From positions 7,953,501 through 8,017,500 of the forward strand of contig JAFEKX020000001.1 in assembly GCA_016893485.2 (NCBI GenBank): a stretch of 64,000 nt of DNA, given 5' to 3'. The notes under the pieces are model-generated. The model saw nothing but the letters and a program-made list of their open reading frames with translations. It ran no database searches and was not told the DNA's origin. Of this stretch, positions 18,148-28,205 are shown piece after piece; position 1 is the stretch's first letter; the number at the start of each line of letters is the position of its first letter. This DNA is from Streptomyces sp. P3. Its GTDB lineage: Bacteria > Actinomycetota > Actinomycetes > Streptomycetales > Streptomycetaceae. The position numbers were made by a program, and so were the translations under genes.

Positions 18148-19260
18148 CTACGACGTCCACTTCACGTTCGGATTGACCTGTCCGGTCCAGTTGAAGATCG
18201 CCATGTTGTCCCAACCGTCCCCGCTCCCGGAGATGTTGGCCGGGTCCCAGCCGTTGCCGGTGACGGCGTACCAGGTCGGCTCCCAGTAGAAGACGCCGAT
18301 CGCCCCCGCGCTGCGGGCCGTGTTCTGCACGGCGGTGAACTCCGCGCCCTGGCCCGCCCAGGTGAGCGGATAGCCCGTGCACCCCGAAGTCACCGAGTTC
18401 GCCGTGCTGTCCGCGTCGGACGTGGTGAACGGGTAGGCCGTCTCCGCGATGATGACGTCCTTGCCGTAGCGCGACTTCATGTCCGAGACGACGCTGCCCA
18501 TGTTGGCGAGCGTGCCGTGCCACATGCAGTAGTAACTCAGCCCGGTGATGTCCCAGTTGACGCCCTGCGCCTTGATGCCGTCGTAGAACCAGCGGGCGTT
18601 GGAGTCGCTGTCCGCGTCGGCGGTGTGGATGATCACCTGGGTGGAGCTGTTGCACGCCTTGGTCGCGTTGTAGCCCGACTTCAGCAGCAGCGCGAGGTTG
18701 GTGAAGCTGTTGTTGACGACCTTGCCGTCGTCCCACAGCATGCCGACGTTGATCTCGTTGCCGATCTGCACGCTGTCCGGGGTGGTGCCCTGGGACTTGA
18801 GGCTGTTGCAGACGTCGTAGGTGTAGTTGTAGACGTCGGTCTGCAGCGCGCTGATGCCATGGCTCGCCCAGGCCGCCGGCTTGTACTGCTTGCCCGGGTC
18901 GGCCCAGGTGTCCGAGTAGTGGAAGTCGATCAGCAGCTTGAGGCCCTTGGCCTTCACCTGCTTCGCGTACGCCAGCACCTTCGCCTTGTTGTTGTAGCCG
19001 CTGGCGGGGTTGTTCCAGATCCGCAGGCGGACGTAGTTGACGCCGGCGCCCTTGAGGATGTCGAGCGGGTCCTTGGCGACGCCGTTCGCGTCGTAGTACT
19101 TGGCGCCGAGGTCGATGGCGCGCTGCGCGGACGAGACGTCGGCGCCGAGCATGGTGAGCGAGTTGGCGGCGCTGGCGTTCGTGGGGGTGAGCAGCGCCGC
19201 CGGCAGGGCGACTGCGGCCAGGAGCAAGGCGACTTTGACTATGCGGCCCGGGCTTCTCAC
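18148..19260 (-). CDS. Secreted GH53 endo-beta-1,4-galactanase
   Basis: Cleaves beta-1,4-galactan of plant type I arabinogalactan outside the cell; 370 residues, intact. GTG 19260 follows AAGGAGG. A signal peptide ending NASA is followed by one GH53 domain: MLGADVSSAQRAIDLG at the N-terminus, YVRLRIWNNP, LLIDFHYSDTWADPGKQ, the acid/base in QIGNEINVGMLWD, and the nucleophile in IIAETAYPFT. The family-typical end VFYWEPTWYA is present. No binding domain is attached. A LacI-type palindrome lies 50 bases upstream. Confidence 0.93.
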   Translation of the reverse strand: MRSPGRIVKVALLLAAVALPAALLTPTNASAANSLTMLGADVSSAQRAIDLGAKYYDANGVAKDPLDILKGAGVNYVRLRIWNNPASGYNNKAKVLAYAKQVKAKGLKLLIDFHYSDTWADPGKQYKPAAWASHGISALQTDVYNYTYDVCNSLKSQGTTPDSVQIGNEINVGMLWDDGKVVNNSFTNLALLLKSGYNATKACNSSTQVIIHTADADSDSNARWFYDGIKAQGVNWDITGLSYYCMWHGTLANMGSVVSDMKSRYGKDVIIAETAYPFTTSDADSTANSVTSGCTGYPLTWAGQGAEFTAVQNTARSAGAIGVFYWEPTWYAVTGNGWDPANISGSGDGWDNMAIFNWTGQVNPNVKWTS

Positions 19261-19309
19261 GGGGATCCCGACCTCCTTGGGTCGACTGACATGCGCATGC
19301 GGTTGGCTC

Positions 19310-19323
19310 TGAGAACGTTCACA
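19310..19323 (-). promoter_or_regulatory. LacI-type operator candidate upstream of the GH53 gene
   Basis: TGAGAACGTTCACA has six of seven half-site pairs around a central CG, the usual architecture of LacI/GalR-family sites. It lies 50 bases upstream of the galactanase start, so control by a galactose-oligomer-responsive repressor is likely but inferred. Confidence 0.5.
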
Positions 19324-19437
19324 GTAGGAGAGGTAACAGACGCTGTAAATATGTGTGTCGGTGGTATTTCCCGCAGTTGGTGGACGTGGAACAGATATGC
19401 TTGAGGTGGGAACGTACACAATCCAAGGGGAGTAGTG

Positions 19438-19485
19438 GTACCGCGGTACTACGGTCGCGGCCTCAATGACCCCGCGGTACGACGG
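19438..19485 (+). promoter_or_regulatory. Palindrome and repeated GCGGTAC motif before the ABC exporter
   Basis: GTACCGCGGTAC (19438-19449) is a perfect 12-bp palindrome. CCGCGGTACTACGG (19441-19454) recurs as CCGCGGTACGACGG (19472-19485), 31 bases away. Two sites on one helix face, 80 bases upstream of an exporter start, suggest a regulator-binding region. Confidence 0.45.
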
Positions 19486-19563
19486 TTTCGAGGCGCCGCG
19501 CGCCTAGCGTTTCCGGTGGGACGGCCCAGTGGGGGCGGTGGCACGTGAGCGTGAGGGAAACCG

Positions 19564-20499
19564 ATGATCGAGGCACACCAACTGACCAAGCGGTACGGGG
19601 AGAAGACGGCCGTCGACCGGCTGGACTTCGTCGTCCGGCCCGGCACGGTCACCGGCTTCCTGGGCCCGAACGGCGCCGGCAAGTCCACCACGATGCGCAT
19701 GATCGTCGGTCTGGACGCGCCCAGCGCCGGCACGGTCACGGTCAACGGCAGGCCCTACGCCGAGCACAGCGCGCCGCTCCAGGAGGTCGGCGCGCTGCTT
19801 GAGGCCAAGTCGATCCACCCCGGCCGCTCCGCGTTCGACCACCTGATGGCGCAGGCCCACACGCACGGCATCCCGCGCCGCCGGGTCGACGAGGTCATCG
19901 AGATGACCGGGCTGCGGTCCGTGGCGAAGAAGCGGGCCGGGGCCTTCTCCCTCGGCATGGGCCAACGGCTCGGTATCGCCGCCGCGTTGCTCGGCGACCC
20001 GGCGACCGTGATGCTCGACGAACCCGTCAACGGGCTCGACCCCGAGGGCGTGTTGTGGATCCGCAACCTGCTGACCGGGCTCGCCGCGGAGGGTCGTACC
20101 GTCTTCGTCTCCTCGCACCTGATGAGTGAAATGGCCCTGGTGGCCGATCACTTGATCGTCGTCGGACGAGGTCGGCTGCTGGCCGACACCACCGTCCAGG
20201 ACCTGGTCCGGCACGCGGGCGGCGACACCGTCACCGTCGCCTCCGAGCAGCCCGCCCGACTCCGCGAGGTCCTCGCGGGACCCGGCGTCGAGATCACCGG
20301 TGAGGTCGGCTCCGAGGAGCTCCACGTCACCGGGCTCACCGCGCGGGCCATCGGACTCAAGGCCGCCGAGCACGGCATCCCGCTCTTCGAACTCAGCGCG
20401 CGCACCGTCTCGTTGGAGCAGGCGTTCATGGACCTGACCCGGGACGCCGTCGAGTACCACGGTTCCACCACCGCCGACACCACCGGGAGGGCCGCGTGA
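19564..20499 (+). CDS. ABC exporter ATP-binding protein (DrrA/BcrA type)
   Basis: Cytoplasmic ATPase of an efflux ABC transporter, 311 residues. ATG 19564 follows GAGGGAAACC. Walker A GPNGAGKST (about residues 36-44), signature FSLGMGQRLGIA, Walker B VMLDEPVNGLDPEG and the switch His in SSHLMSE are all present. The C-terminal 80 residues are the regulatory extension of the drug-export subfamily. Its stop overlaps the permease start (GTGA), so the two are translationally coupled. A two-component system follows, an arrangement common for antibiotic-sensing exporters. Confidence 0.92.
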   Translation: MIEAHQLTKRYGEKTAVDRLDFVVRPGTVTGFLGPNGAGKSTTMRMIVGLDAPSAGTVTVNGRPYAEHSAPLQEVGALLEAKSIHPGRSAFDHLMAQAHTHGIPRRRVDEVIEMTGLRSVAKKRAGAFSLGMGQRLGIAAALLGDPATVMLDEPVNGLDPEGVLWIRNLLTGLAAEGRTVFVSSHLMSEMALVADHLIVVGRGRLLADTTVQDLVRHAGGDTVTVASEQPARLREVLAGPGVEITGEVGSEELHVTGLTARAIGLKAAEHGIPLFELSARTVSLEQAFMDLTRDAVEYHGSTTADTTGRAA

Positions 20500-21341
20500 G
20501 CACCATCACCGCGACCGACAGCGCCGCACCCGCACCGGCGAAAGCGGCCCGTCCGCCGTACAAGGTCACCGGGCGGCGCGTACTGCGCTCCGAGTGGGCC
20601 AAGCTGTGGTCCCTGCGCTCCACCTGGATCACCCTCGGCCTCGGCCTGCTGTTCCTGATCGGGTTCGGCCTGATCGCCGCCGCGCACTACAAGTCCTCGT
20701 ACGGATCAGGGCACTTGCGGCCGGACGACGTGAACTCCACCGCGCTCGACATCTCCCTCTTCGGCACGAACTTCGCGCAGCTCGCGCTCGGTGTGCTGGG
20801 CGTCCTGGTCACCGCCGGCGAGTACTCGACCGGCATGATCCGCTCCACGCTCGCCGCCGTACCGCGCCGGTTGCCCGTGCTGTGGTCCAAGGCCCTTGTG
20901 TTCGGCGTGGTCGCGCTCGGTGTCTCCCTCGTCGGGGTGTTCGTCGCGTTCCCGATCGTGAGCGGCATCGTCTCCGGCACGCCCGCGGCCCTCTCGTTCT
21001 CGCACTCCGGAGTCGTACGCAGCCTGCTCGGCGCGGGTCTCTACCTCGGCCTGGTCGCCGTGATCGGTACCGCGCTGGGCGCACTCCTGCGCTCGGTCGC
21101 CGGAGGCATCTCGGTGCTGGTGGCCTCACTGATGCTGGTGCCCGGACTGATCTCGCTGCTGCCCAGCTCTTGGCAGGACAACATCAGCCCGTATCTGCCG
21201 AGCAACGCGGGTGAGGCGATGTTCGCGCTGACCCACGACTCGACGACCCTCTCACCGGGCGCCGGACTCCTGGTCTTCCTGGGCTGGACGGCGCTCGCGC
21301 TGGCGGGGGCCGCCTACAGGCTGGTACGCACGGACGCCTGA
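20496..21341 (+). CDS. ABC-2 type exporter permease
   Basis: Membrane partner of the preceding ATPase, 281 residues. GTG 20496 overlaps the upstream stop. About six membrane segments follow a cytoplasmic N-terminus (RVLRSEWAKLWSLRSTWITL is the typical ABC-2 entry motif). The gene is intact. The exported substrate is unknown. Confidence 0.9.
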   Translation: MSTITATDSAAPAPAKAARPPYKVTGRRVLRSEWAKLWSLRSTWITLGLGLLFLIGFGLIAAAHYKSSYGSGHLRPDDVNSTALDISLFGTNFAQLALGVLGVLVTAGEYSTGMIRSTLAAVPRRLPVLWSKALVFGVVALGVSLVGVFVAFPIVSGIVSGTPAALSFSHSGVVRSLLGAGLYLGLVAVIGTALGALLRSVAGGISVLVASLMLVPGLISLLPSSWQDNISPYLPSNAGEAMFALTHDSTTLSPGAGLLVFLGWTALALAGAAYRLVRTDA

Positions 21342-21483
21342 GGCCTTGGGGGCCGAGTGTCCGACGCCCGAACGTCTCGCACCCGGCCCCACAATGAACA
21401 GGTGACCTCGATGAACCCGGACCAGTGACACCGATGAGCCTTGACGACCCCGCCCAAGTGCTGTTCGCGGAGACGGACCTCCC

Positions 21484-22752
21484 GTGGAACCATCCCTCGC
21501 CGGCGGGCTGTCCCGGCTCGGCCGCCGGGTCAAGCAGGGCGACCGGCGCCACCCCTGGGTGCTGGACACGGCCCTGGTGGTCGTGGTGACGCTGATGTTC
21601 TGCCTGCCGGACCTGGTGGACGACGACGACGGCAGACGGCGGGGCTTCGACAACAGCTTCATCCATCTGCCCTGGCCCGCGACCGTCGCGCTACAGGCCG
21701 GGCTGGTGCTGCCGTTGCTGTGGCGGCGCCGCAGGCCGACCCTGGCCTTCGCGCTGATCGCCGCGGTGTTCTTCGTCCAGGCCGGGCTGGGGTCTGGCTG
21801 CGCGCCGACGTCGCCCTGCTGATCTCCCTCTACAGTCTCGTGCTGCACGGGCAGCTGAAGCGGCTGCCCGTCGCCTGCGCGGTCACCCTCACCGCGCTGG
21901 GGCTGTTCGCGCTGCGGCTGCCGTCCCAAGTGCCGGTGCTGGACGCGCTGTTCGTCCTGTTCAGCACGATCACGGCGGCGGTCGCGCTCGGCTTCGTCGT
22001 CCGCATCCGGCGCGCCCAGCTCGCCGTACTGCGCGACCGTGCCGCCCGCCTGGAGATCGAGCGCGACCAGCGCAGCAGACTCGCCGCCGCCGCCGAACGC
22101 ACGCGTGTGGCACGGGAGATGCACGACATCATCGGCCACAACCTCTCCGTCATCATCACCCTCGCCGACGGCGGCGCCTACGCCACCGACCTCGCCCCCG
22201 AGCGCGGCAAGCAGGCGCTGCTCCTCATCGGCGACACGGGACGCCAGGCGCTCGGTGAACTCCGGCGCATGCTGGGCGTGTTGCGTGTGCAGACCCCCGC
22301 GCCGGACGCCCCCGAACTCAGCCCGCAGCCGGGCGTCGCCGACCTCGACGCCCTGTGCGCCCGCATCCGCGCGGCCGGTCCCCAGGTTGTGTACCGCACC
22401 GGCGGTGAGCCCGCCGCCCTCGATCGCGGGGTCCAACTCACCGTGTACCGCATCGTGCAGGAGGCCCTCACCAACGCCCTCAAGCACGCCGGCCACGACA
22501 CCCGCGTCGAACTCGCCGTGAACGTCGAGGAGTCGAGGGTGCACATCGACTGCCACGACACCGGCCCGGGCAGCGCCGCGAGCGGACCCGCACCGAGCCA
22601 CGACGAAGGACACGGACTCGCCGGCATGAGAGAACGCGCCGCCCTCTACCACGGCACCGTCACCGCGGGCCCCGCCCCCCGGGCGGCGGCTGGACGGTAC
22701 GGGCGACCCTCGACACCACCCCGCTCACCGGGACGACCGGGGAGCGGCATGA
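21484..22752 (+). CDS. NarL-type sensor histidine kinase
   Basis: Membrane sensor kinase of about 422 residues. GTG 21484 is the best start; upstream ATGs at 21413 and 21434 are in other frames. Several membrane segments fill the first 150 residues. HisKA_3 has AREMHDIIGHNLSVII with the phosphorylated His. The HATPase_c domain has YRIVQEALTNALKHAG (N box) and GHGLAGMRERA (G1). Frame changes near 21793, 22675 and 22738 each need one base in G or C runs. After repair the G2-like GGGWTVRATLDTTP is followed by TTGGAA and a TGA that overlaps the regulator start (ATGA). Confidence 0.87.
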
Positions 22753-23441
22753 CGACCGTGCTCATCGTGGACGACCAGCCCCTCCAACGCCTGGGTTTCC
22801 GCATGCTGTTGGAGGCCACCCCCGACACCGAGGTGGTCGGCGAGGCGGGCCAAGGCGGCGAGGCGGTGCGGATGGCCGCCGAACTGCGCCCCGACGTGAT
22901 CCTGATGGACGTACGGATGCCCGGCATGGACGGCATCGAGGCCACCCGCCGGGTCGTCGCCGCCGGGGACCGCTCCCGTGTCCTCATCCTGACCACCTTC
23001 GACCTCGACGAGTACGCCCACGAGGCACTGCGCGCGGGAGCCAGCGGCTTCCTCCTCAAGGACGCCCACCCCGAGGAACTCCTCGCCGGCATCCGCGCGG
23101 TGGCCTCCGGCGACGCGGTCATCGCGCCCGCGCTCACCCGCCGCCTGCTCGACGCCTACGCCCAGCACCTGCCGAGGAGTTCACCGGAGGGACCCGCGAC
23201 CGTGCCCGCGACGGACGACCCCCGCATCCGCTCCCTCACCGAACGCGAGCGCGAGATCCTCGTCGCCATCGGCCAGGGCTGGACCAACGGCGAGATCGCC
23301 GAACGCCTCTTCCTCTCCGAGTCCACCGTCAAGACCCACGTGGGCCGCGTCCTCGCGAAGGTCGGCGCCCGCGACCGCATCCAGGCGGTGATCCTGGCCT
23401 ACGACCTCGGCCTCGCCCGCCCCAACGCGCCCGACCAGTGA
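22749..23441 (+). CDS. NarL/LuxR-family response regulator
   Basis: DNA-binding partner of the preceding kinase, 230 residues, intact. ATG 22749 overlaps the kinase stop. The receiver domain has VDDQ, phospho-acceptor Asp in ILMDVRMPGMDG (about 53), and Lys in FLLKDAHPEEL. The C-terminal LuxR helix-turn-helix is LTEREREILVAIGQGWTNGE, then STVKTHVGRVLAKVGARDR. It most likely controls the adjacent ABC exporter. Confidence 0.93.
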   Translation: MTTVLIVDDQPLQRLGFRMLLEATPDTEVVGEAGQGGEAVRMAAELRPDVILMDVRMPGMDGIEATRRVVAAGDRSRVLILTTFDLDEYAHEALRAGASGFLLKDAHPEELLAGIRAVASGDAVIAPALTRRLLDAYAQHLPRSSPEGPATVPATDDPRIRSLTEREREILVAIGQGWTNGEIAERLFLSESTVKTHVGRVLAKVGARDRIQAVILAYDLGLARPNAPDQ

Positions 23442-23519
23442 GCCGGTCCGGTTCCGCTGCCGTCACCCACAGAGGTGAGCCGCCGTTGCCCGCGAGCCCA
23501 CAACACCCCAGCTCACCCC

Positions 23520-23559
23520 GGGTTTCCTGACCAGCCCGTCGACGGGCAACAGGAAACCC
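23520..23559. terminator. Nested double-palindrome terminator
   Basis: GGGTTTCCTG (23520-23529) pairs with CAGGAAACCC (23550-23559). The loop contains a second perfect palindrome GCCCGTCGACGGGC (23534-23547). The two stems can form one 40-base rod or a cruciform. It ends the exporter/two-component operon. Confidence 0.8.
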
Positions 23560-23647
23560 GTCGACCCCGGAACTCCCCGGGACAGGCTGATCCCCGTCAG
23601 CACGAAGCACGGCCTGCGGTGACGCAGGAGACCCACTTGGGGGAGAC

Positions 23648-24025
23648 ATGCGCAAGATGTTGAGCGCCGTCGGAGCGTTCGCGACCGCGGCCACCGCGGT
23701 GGTGGCGATGGGCGGCGCGGCCCAGGCCGCGCCCGCCACCAACACCACCCAGTACGGCTGCCCGTCCGGCGCCGTGTGCATCTACGGCCAGGGCGTCTAC
23801 CCGCCGGACAACCCGCACCCGACCAACGTGTACTACAGCTACGGCGCCCACAACCTGAGCAACCAGATCGGCGCGCACTACGTCCTCAACAACCAGTACG
23901 GCGGCGCCTCCGCGAGCCTGTGCACCAACTACGGCGGCACCGGCTGCGTGTACACCCTCCCGCAGGACGGCGCGGTCTACTACGACCTCACCCCCATCAA
24001 CTCCATCACCCTCAACAGGCCGTAA
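23648..24025 (+). CDS. Small secreted Cys-rich protein, peptidase inhibitor I36-like
   Basis: Exported protein of 125 residues. ATG 23648 follows GGGGGAG. A signal peptide (about 1-28, ending AQA) precedes a compact domain with four cysteines: YGCPSGAVCIYGQG is the entry motif of the I36 family (Streptomyces protease inhibitor SMI type), then SLCTNYGGTGCVYTL. NSITLNRP is close to the typical C-terminal end. Inhibitor activity is inferred only from the motif. Confidence 0.7.
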   Translation: MRKMLSAVGAFATAATAVVAMGGAAQAAPATNTTQYGCPSGAVCIYGQGVYPPDNPHPTNVYYSYGAHNLSNQIGAHYVLNNQYGGASASLCTNYGGTGCVYTLPQDGAVYYDLTPINSITLNRP

Positions 24026-24171
24026 CGGACCTTTCGCCACGGGGAGCACTGCCGGGACCGCCCACACCGGTCCCGGCAGTCCCGTTTTCGCCACTCCGGG
24101 TGAAAGTCCTGTCTTCGCGTCCGACCCCCGCAGTAACCTGGGCATCCGCTGTCTCACGATCCGGACAGGCC

Positions 24172-27100
24172 ATGCCAGGGGACGCCTTGGGGGATCAGCA
24201 GTACGACCACGCGGGCGCCGACCGGTCCGACCAACCGGCAGGCACCGCACAGGCCACGACGTCCTTTCCCGCGCAGCTGAGACGGCTGCGCCGGGAGCGC
24301 GGACTGTCGCTGGCCGATCTCGCACGTCAGACGCACTACAGCAAGGGCTATCTCAGCAAGATCGAGACCGGCGTCAAGCGGGCCACCGTCGACGTCGCCC
24401 GCCAGTGCGACCACATCCTGCGCGCCGACGGCGAGTTGCTCCGTCTGGTGCGGGAGGCGGGACCGGCCGAGCGCGGCGCCGGTGCGGCCGCCGACACCGC
24501 CGCGCCCGCCTGTCCGTATCGCGGACTGTCCGCCTTCACCTCGCAGGACGCGGCCTGGTTCTTCGGCCGGGAGCGGTCCACGGCCGCGCTCGTCGAGCGG
24601 GTCTTCCAACGCGTCGGCGGCGGACCGCTGTTGCTCGTCGCCCCGTCCGGCGCCGGCAAGTCCTCGCTCCTGAACGCCGGACTCGTCCCGGCGCTGCGGC
24701 GCCCCGGCGGCTTCCCGATGCCCGGGGCCGAGCGCTGGCCGGTGGTCGCCCTGACCCCTACCGTCCATCCGCTGGACGAACTCCTCGAACGGACGGCGAA
24801 GGCCCTCGGCAGCGATCTCCATCTCACCGCACAGGAGTTGACCGACCGTCCCGAGGCCCTGCTGGAGGCGGTCCGCTCCCGCTCCGAGGGTGCACCGCCC
24901 GGCCCCGACGGGCGCCGCCCGCCGCCGGTCCGGCCGGTGCTGCTGGTCGACCAGTTCGAGGAACTCTTCACCCTCTGCTCGGACGAGAGCGAGACGGGCC
25001 TTCGTCCGGGTGCTGCGGGCGCTCTCCACCGGCGGCCCCGACCCCGCCGTCGTCGTGCTCGGCGTACGTGCCGACTTCACCGGCCGCTGCCTCGAACTCC
25101 CGGAACTGGCACCGGTGTTCACGGACGGACTGTTCGTCCTGCTGCCCATGTCCGTGGCGGAGCTGCGCGAGTCCATCACCCGGCCCGCCGAACTCGCCGG
25201 CGTCACCCTCGAACCCGGCCTGGTCCCCCTCCTCCTGCGCGACGCCGGCCTGCGCGACGAACCCGGCACCGGGCCGCACACCGCCACCGCCGACACCACC
25301 CCGTCCGGCGCCCTGCCCCTCGTCTCGCACGCCCTCCTCGCCACCTGGCAGCAGCGTGAGGACACCACCCTCACCGTCGCCGGGTACGAGCGCACCGGCG
25401 GCATCCAGGGCGCCATCGCCCGCACCGCCGAGACCGTGTTCGCCCAGTTGTACCCCGCCGAACAGCGCACCATCCGGCGGGTGTTGTCCCGCCTCGTGCA
25501 CGTCTCCGACGAGGGCACCGCCGCGACCCGCCGCCGCGCCAGCCGCAGCGCCCTGATGGAACAGCTCGCCGACGCGGACGCCGCCTCGGCGGCCCTCGAC
25601 GTCTTCGTCCGGGCCCGGCTCATCACCGTGGACCAGGACACCGTAGAGATCACCCACGAGGCGCTGCTGCACGCCTGGCCCCGGCTGCGCGACTGGATCC
25701 ACGCCGACCGCGCCGGACTCCTCATCCACCAGCAACTCGCCCACGCCGCCGCCGAATGGGAGCGGGAGGACCACGACCCGTCCGCCCTCTACCGCGGCAC
25801 CCGCCTCGACACCGTCCGCTCCTGGGCCGACGACCTCGACGGCCGCAGCCGCCTGGGCCCCCGCGAGGAGGCCTTCCTCCAGGCCAGCCAAGTCGAGGAG
25901 GACGCCCGCCAGCAGCTGGCGAGGCGTCAGATCCGCTTACGTCAGGCCCTGTTCGCGACCCTCGCCGTCCTCCTCGGCCTCGCGGTGACGGCCGGCGCGC
26001 TCGCCTACCAGCAGCGCGCGAGCGCCTCGACCAGGAGCGGGTCGCCCGCTCCCAGGCCCTCGCCGTGCAGTCCACCTCCCTGGCCGGCGGCCAGCCCGAG
26101 GCGTCCATGCTGCTCGCCGAGGAGGCCTACCGCGCCGACCGCACCCCCGAGGCGCGCGGCGCCCTGCTGAGCACCCAGGCCCAGGCGTTCTCCGCCCGCC
26201 TCGTCGGCAGGCACGGGCCGGTCAACGCGGTCGCCTTCACACCCGACGGCCGCTTCCTCGCGACCGGCGGCTCCTACGGCGCCGTACAACTGCGCCGTAC
26301 CGCCGACCGCCGGACGACCGCCACGCTCCCCGTGCCCGGACGGGTCCGCTCGGTCGCCTTCGGTCCCGACGGATCGACCCTCGCGGCGACCTCGTCGGAC
26401 GGGCCGGTCCGGATCTGGGGCACCACCGACCACCGGCTGCGGACCCTGCTCCCCGCGGCCACCATCGGCGCCCGCGCGCTCGCCTTCGACCCGCGCGGCC
26501 GTACCCTCGCGGTCGCCGGGGACGACGGCGCGGTCCAACTGTGGGACATCGACGCCAGTCACCCCACCGCGGTGCGGCTCGTCGGGCACACCGGCCGGGT
26601 CAACACGCTGGCCTACGCACCGGACGGCAGGACCCTGGCATCGGGCGGCTCCGACCGGACCGTACGCCTGTGGGACACCGACCGGGGGGGCGGCCGCTCG
26701 CCGTGCTCAAGGGGCACACCGACGAAGTGCTCGGGGTGGCGTTCGCGCCGGACGGGCGGAGCGTGGCCTCCGGGGCGTCGACCGGACCGTACGCCTGTGG
26801 GACGTGGCCTCGCGCCGGTCCACGGCGACGCTGACCGGGCACAGCGACGACGTCAACGCGGTCACGTTCACGCCGGACGGCACGACGGTGGTCAGCGCGG
26901 GCGGCGACGGCACGACCCGGCTGTGGGACGTGCGGACGGGACGGCCGGTCGCGGTCCTCGCCGGGCACACCGACTACGTGATGTCCGTCGCCGTGGACTC
27001 CACCGGGACGACGCTCGCCACCGGCGGCTTCGACCAGTCGGTGGTGCTGTGGGACCTGCGCGGCCCGGTGCTGACGGCCCGTCCCTTCACCGAGGTCTCG

Positions 27101-28051
27101 CAGTCCGCGTACAGCCCGGACGGAAAACTGCTCGCCACCGCCGACGCGGACCACACCGTACGGCTGTGGGACGTGGCCAGGCGCCGGCTCGTGACCACGT
27201 TCAAGGGCCATCGCGAGAGCGTGTTCTCGGTGGCGTTCTCGCCGGACGGGCGGACCCTCGCGTCGGCGGGCTCGGACGGCACGATCCGGCTGTGGGACGT
27301 CCGCTCGCACCGCGCGCTCGCGACCCTCACCGGCCACACCGGCGACGTCTTCTCGGTCGCGTTCGCGCCCGACGGCAGCACCCTCGCATCGGCCGGCGCC
27401 GACCGCACGGTCCGCCTCTGGGACGTCGCGGGCCGCCGTCAACTCGCCGTCCTCGAAGGCCATACGGACTCCGCCAACGATGTCACGTTCAGCCCCGACG
27501 GCCGCACCCTCGCCAGCGCGGGCGACGACCTGACCGTCCGCCTGTGGGACACCGCGACCCACCGCCTGCTCGCCATCCTCACCGGCCACACCGGCGCGGT
27601 GCGGGGCGTGGCCTTCAGCCCGGACGGCCGCACCCTCGCGAGCAGCGGCAACGACGGCACCGTCCGCCTGTGGGACGTCCGCCACCGCCGCTTCGAGGCC
27701 TCCCTCACCGGCCACACCGGTTCCGTGCGCGGCCTCGCCTTCTCCCCGGACGGCACCCTCCTCGCGAGCAGCGGCAGCGACCGTACGGTACGGCTCTGGG
27801 ACCTGGCCCGGCGGCGGCCGTGGGCCACGCTCACCGGGCACACGAACGCGGTGTGGGGCGTCGCGTTCGCCCCCGGCGGGCGGACCCTCGCGAGCAGCAG
27901 CAACGACGGGACCGTACGACTGTGGGACCTCGACCCGGCCGCCCAGCTCACCCGAATCTGCCGGCTGCGCAAGGCGATCGGTCCCGAGGAGCGCAGGAAG
28001 CTGATGCCGGGACTGCCCGTGTCCCTCACCCCCGCGTGTGTGAAGCCCTGA
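24172..28051 (+). CDS. HTH - nSTAND NTPase - transmembrane - 14-blade WD40 protein
   Basis: Giant signalling protein of about 1,290 residues. ATG 24172 is chosen; TTG 24187 is an alternative. Order: XRE-type helix-turn-helix (about 25-85, FPAQLRRLRRERGLSLADLA, YSKGYLSKIETG); nSTAND1 NTPase (CPYRGLSAF; Walker A APSGAGKSS about 156; Walker B VLLVDQFEELF about 256; winged-helix part ITHEALLHAWPRLRDWI); one transmembrane helix (ALFATLAVLLGLAVTAGALA, about 595-615); then 14 WD40 repeats (GHTxxVxxVAFSPDGRTLAS...VRLWD), enough for two seven-blade propellers. Frame changes near 25000, 26030, 26690 and 26780. A TTA codon at 25937-25939 implies dependence on the bldA tRNA. Role unknown; the architecture fits a sensor, possibly in immunity or development. 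Confidence 0.85.
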
Positions 28052-28205
28052 CCGGCAAGGGCCGACTCCCGCTGGTGGGAGGGGGTTTCCCAAGGGTTTC
28101 CCGTTGCCCTTCGGGGTGGGGTGACACCGGGTCCTCGACCGGCCGGGCCGGGCTCGGCAGGCTGGTGCCCGACCACTTACGGACCACAGAAATCGGGGTC
28201 CCGGC

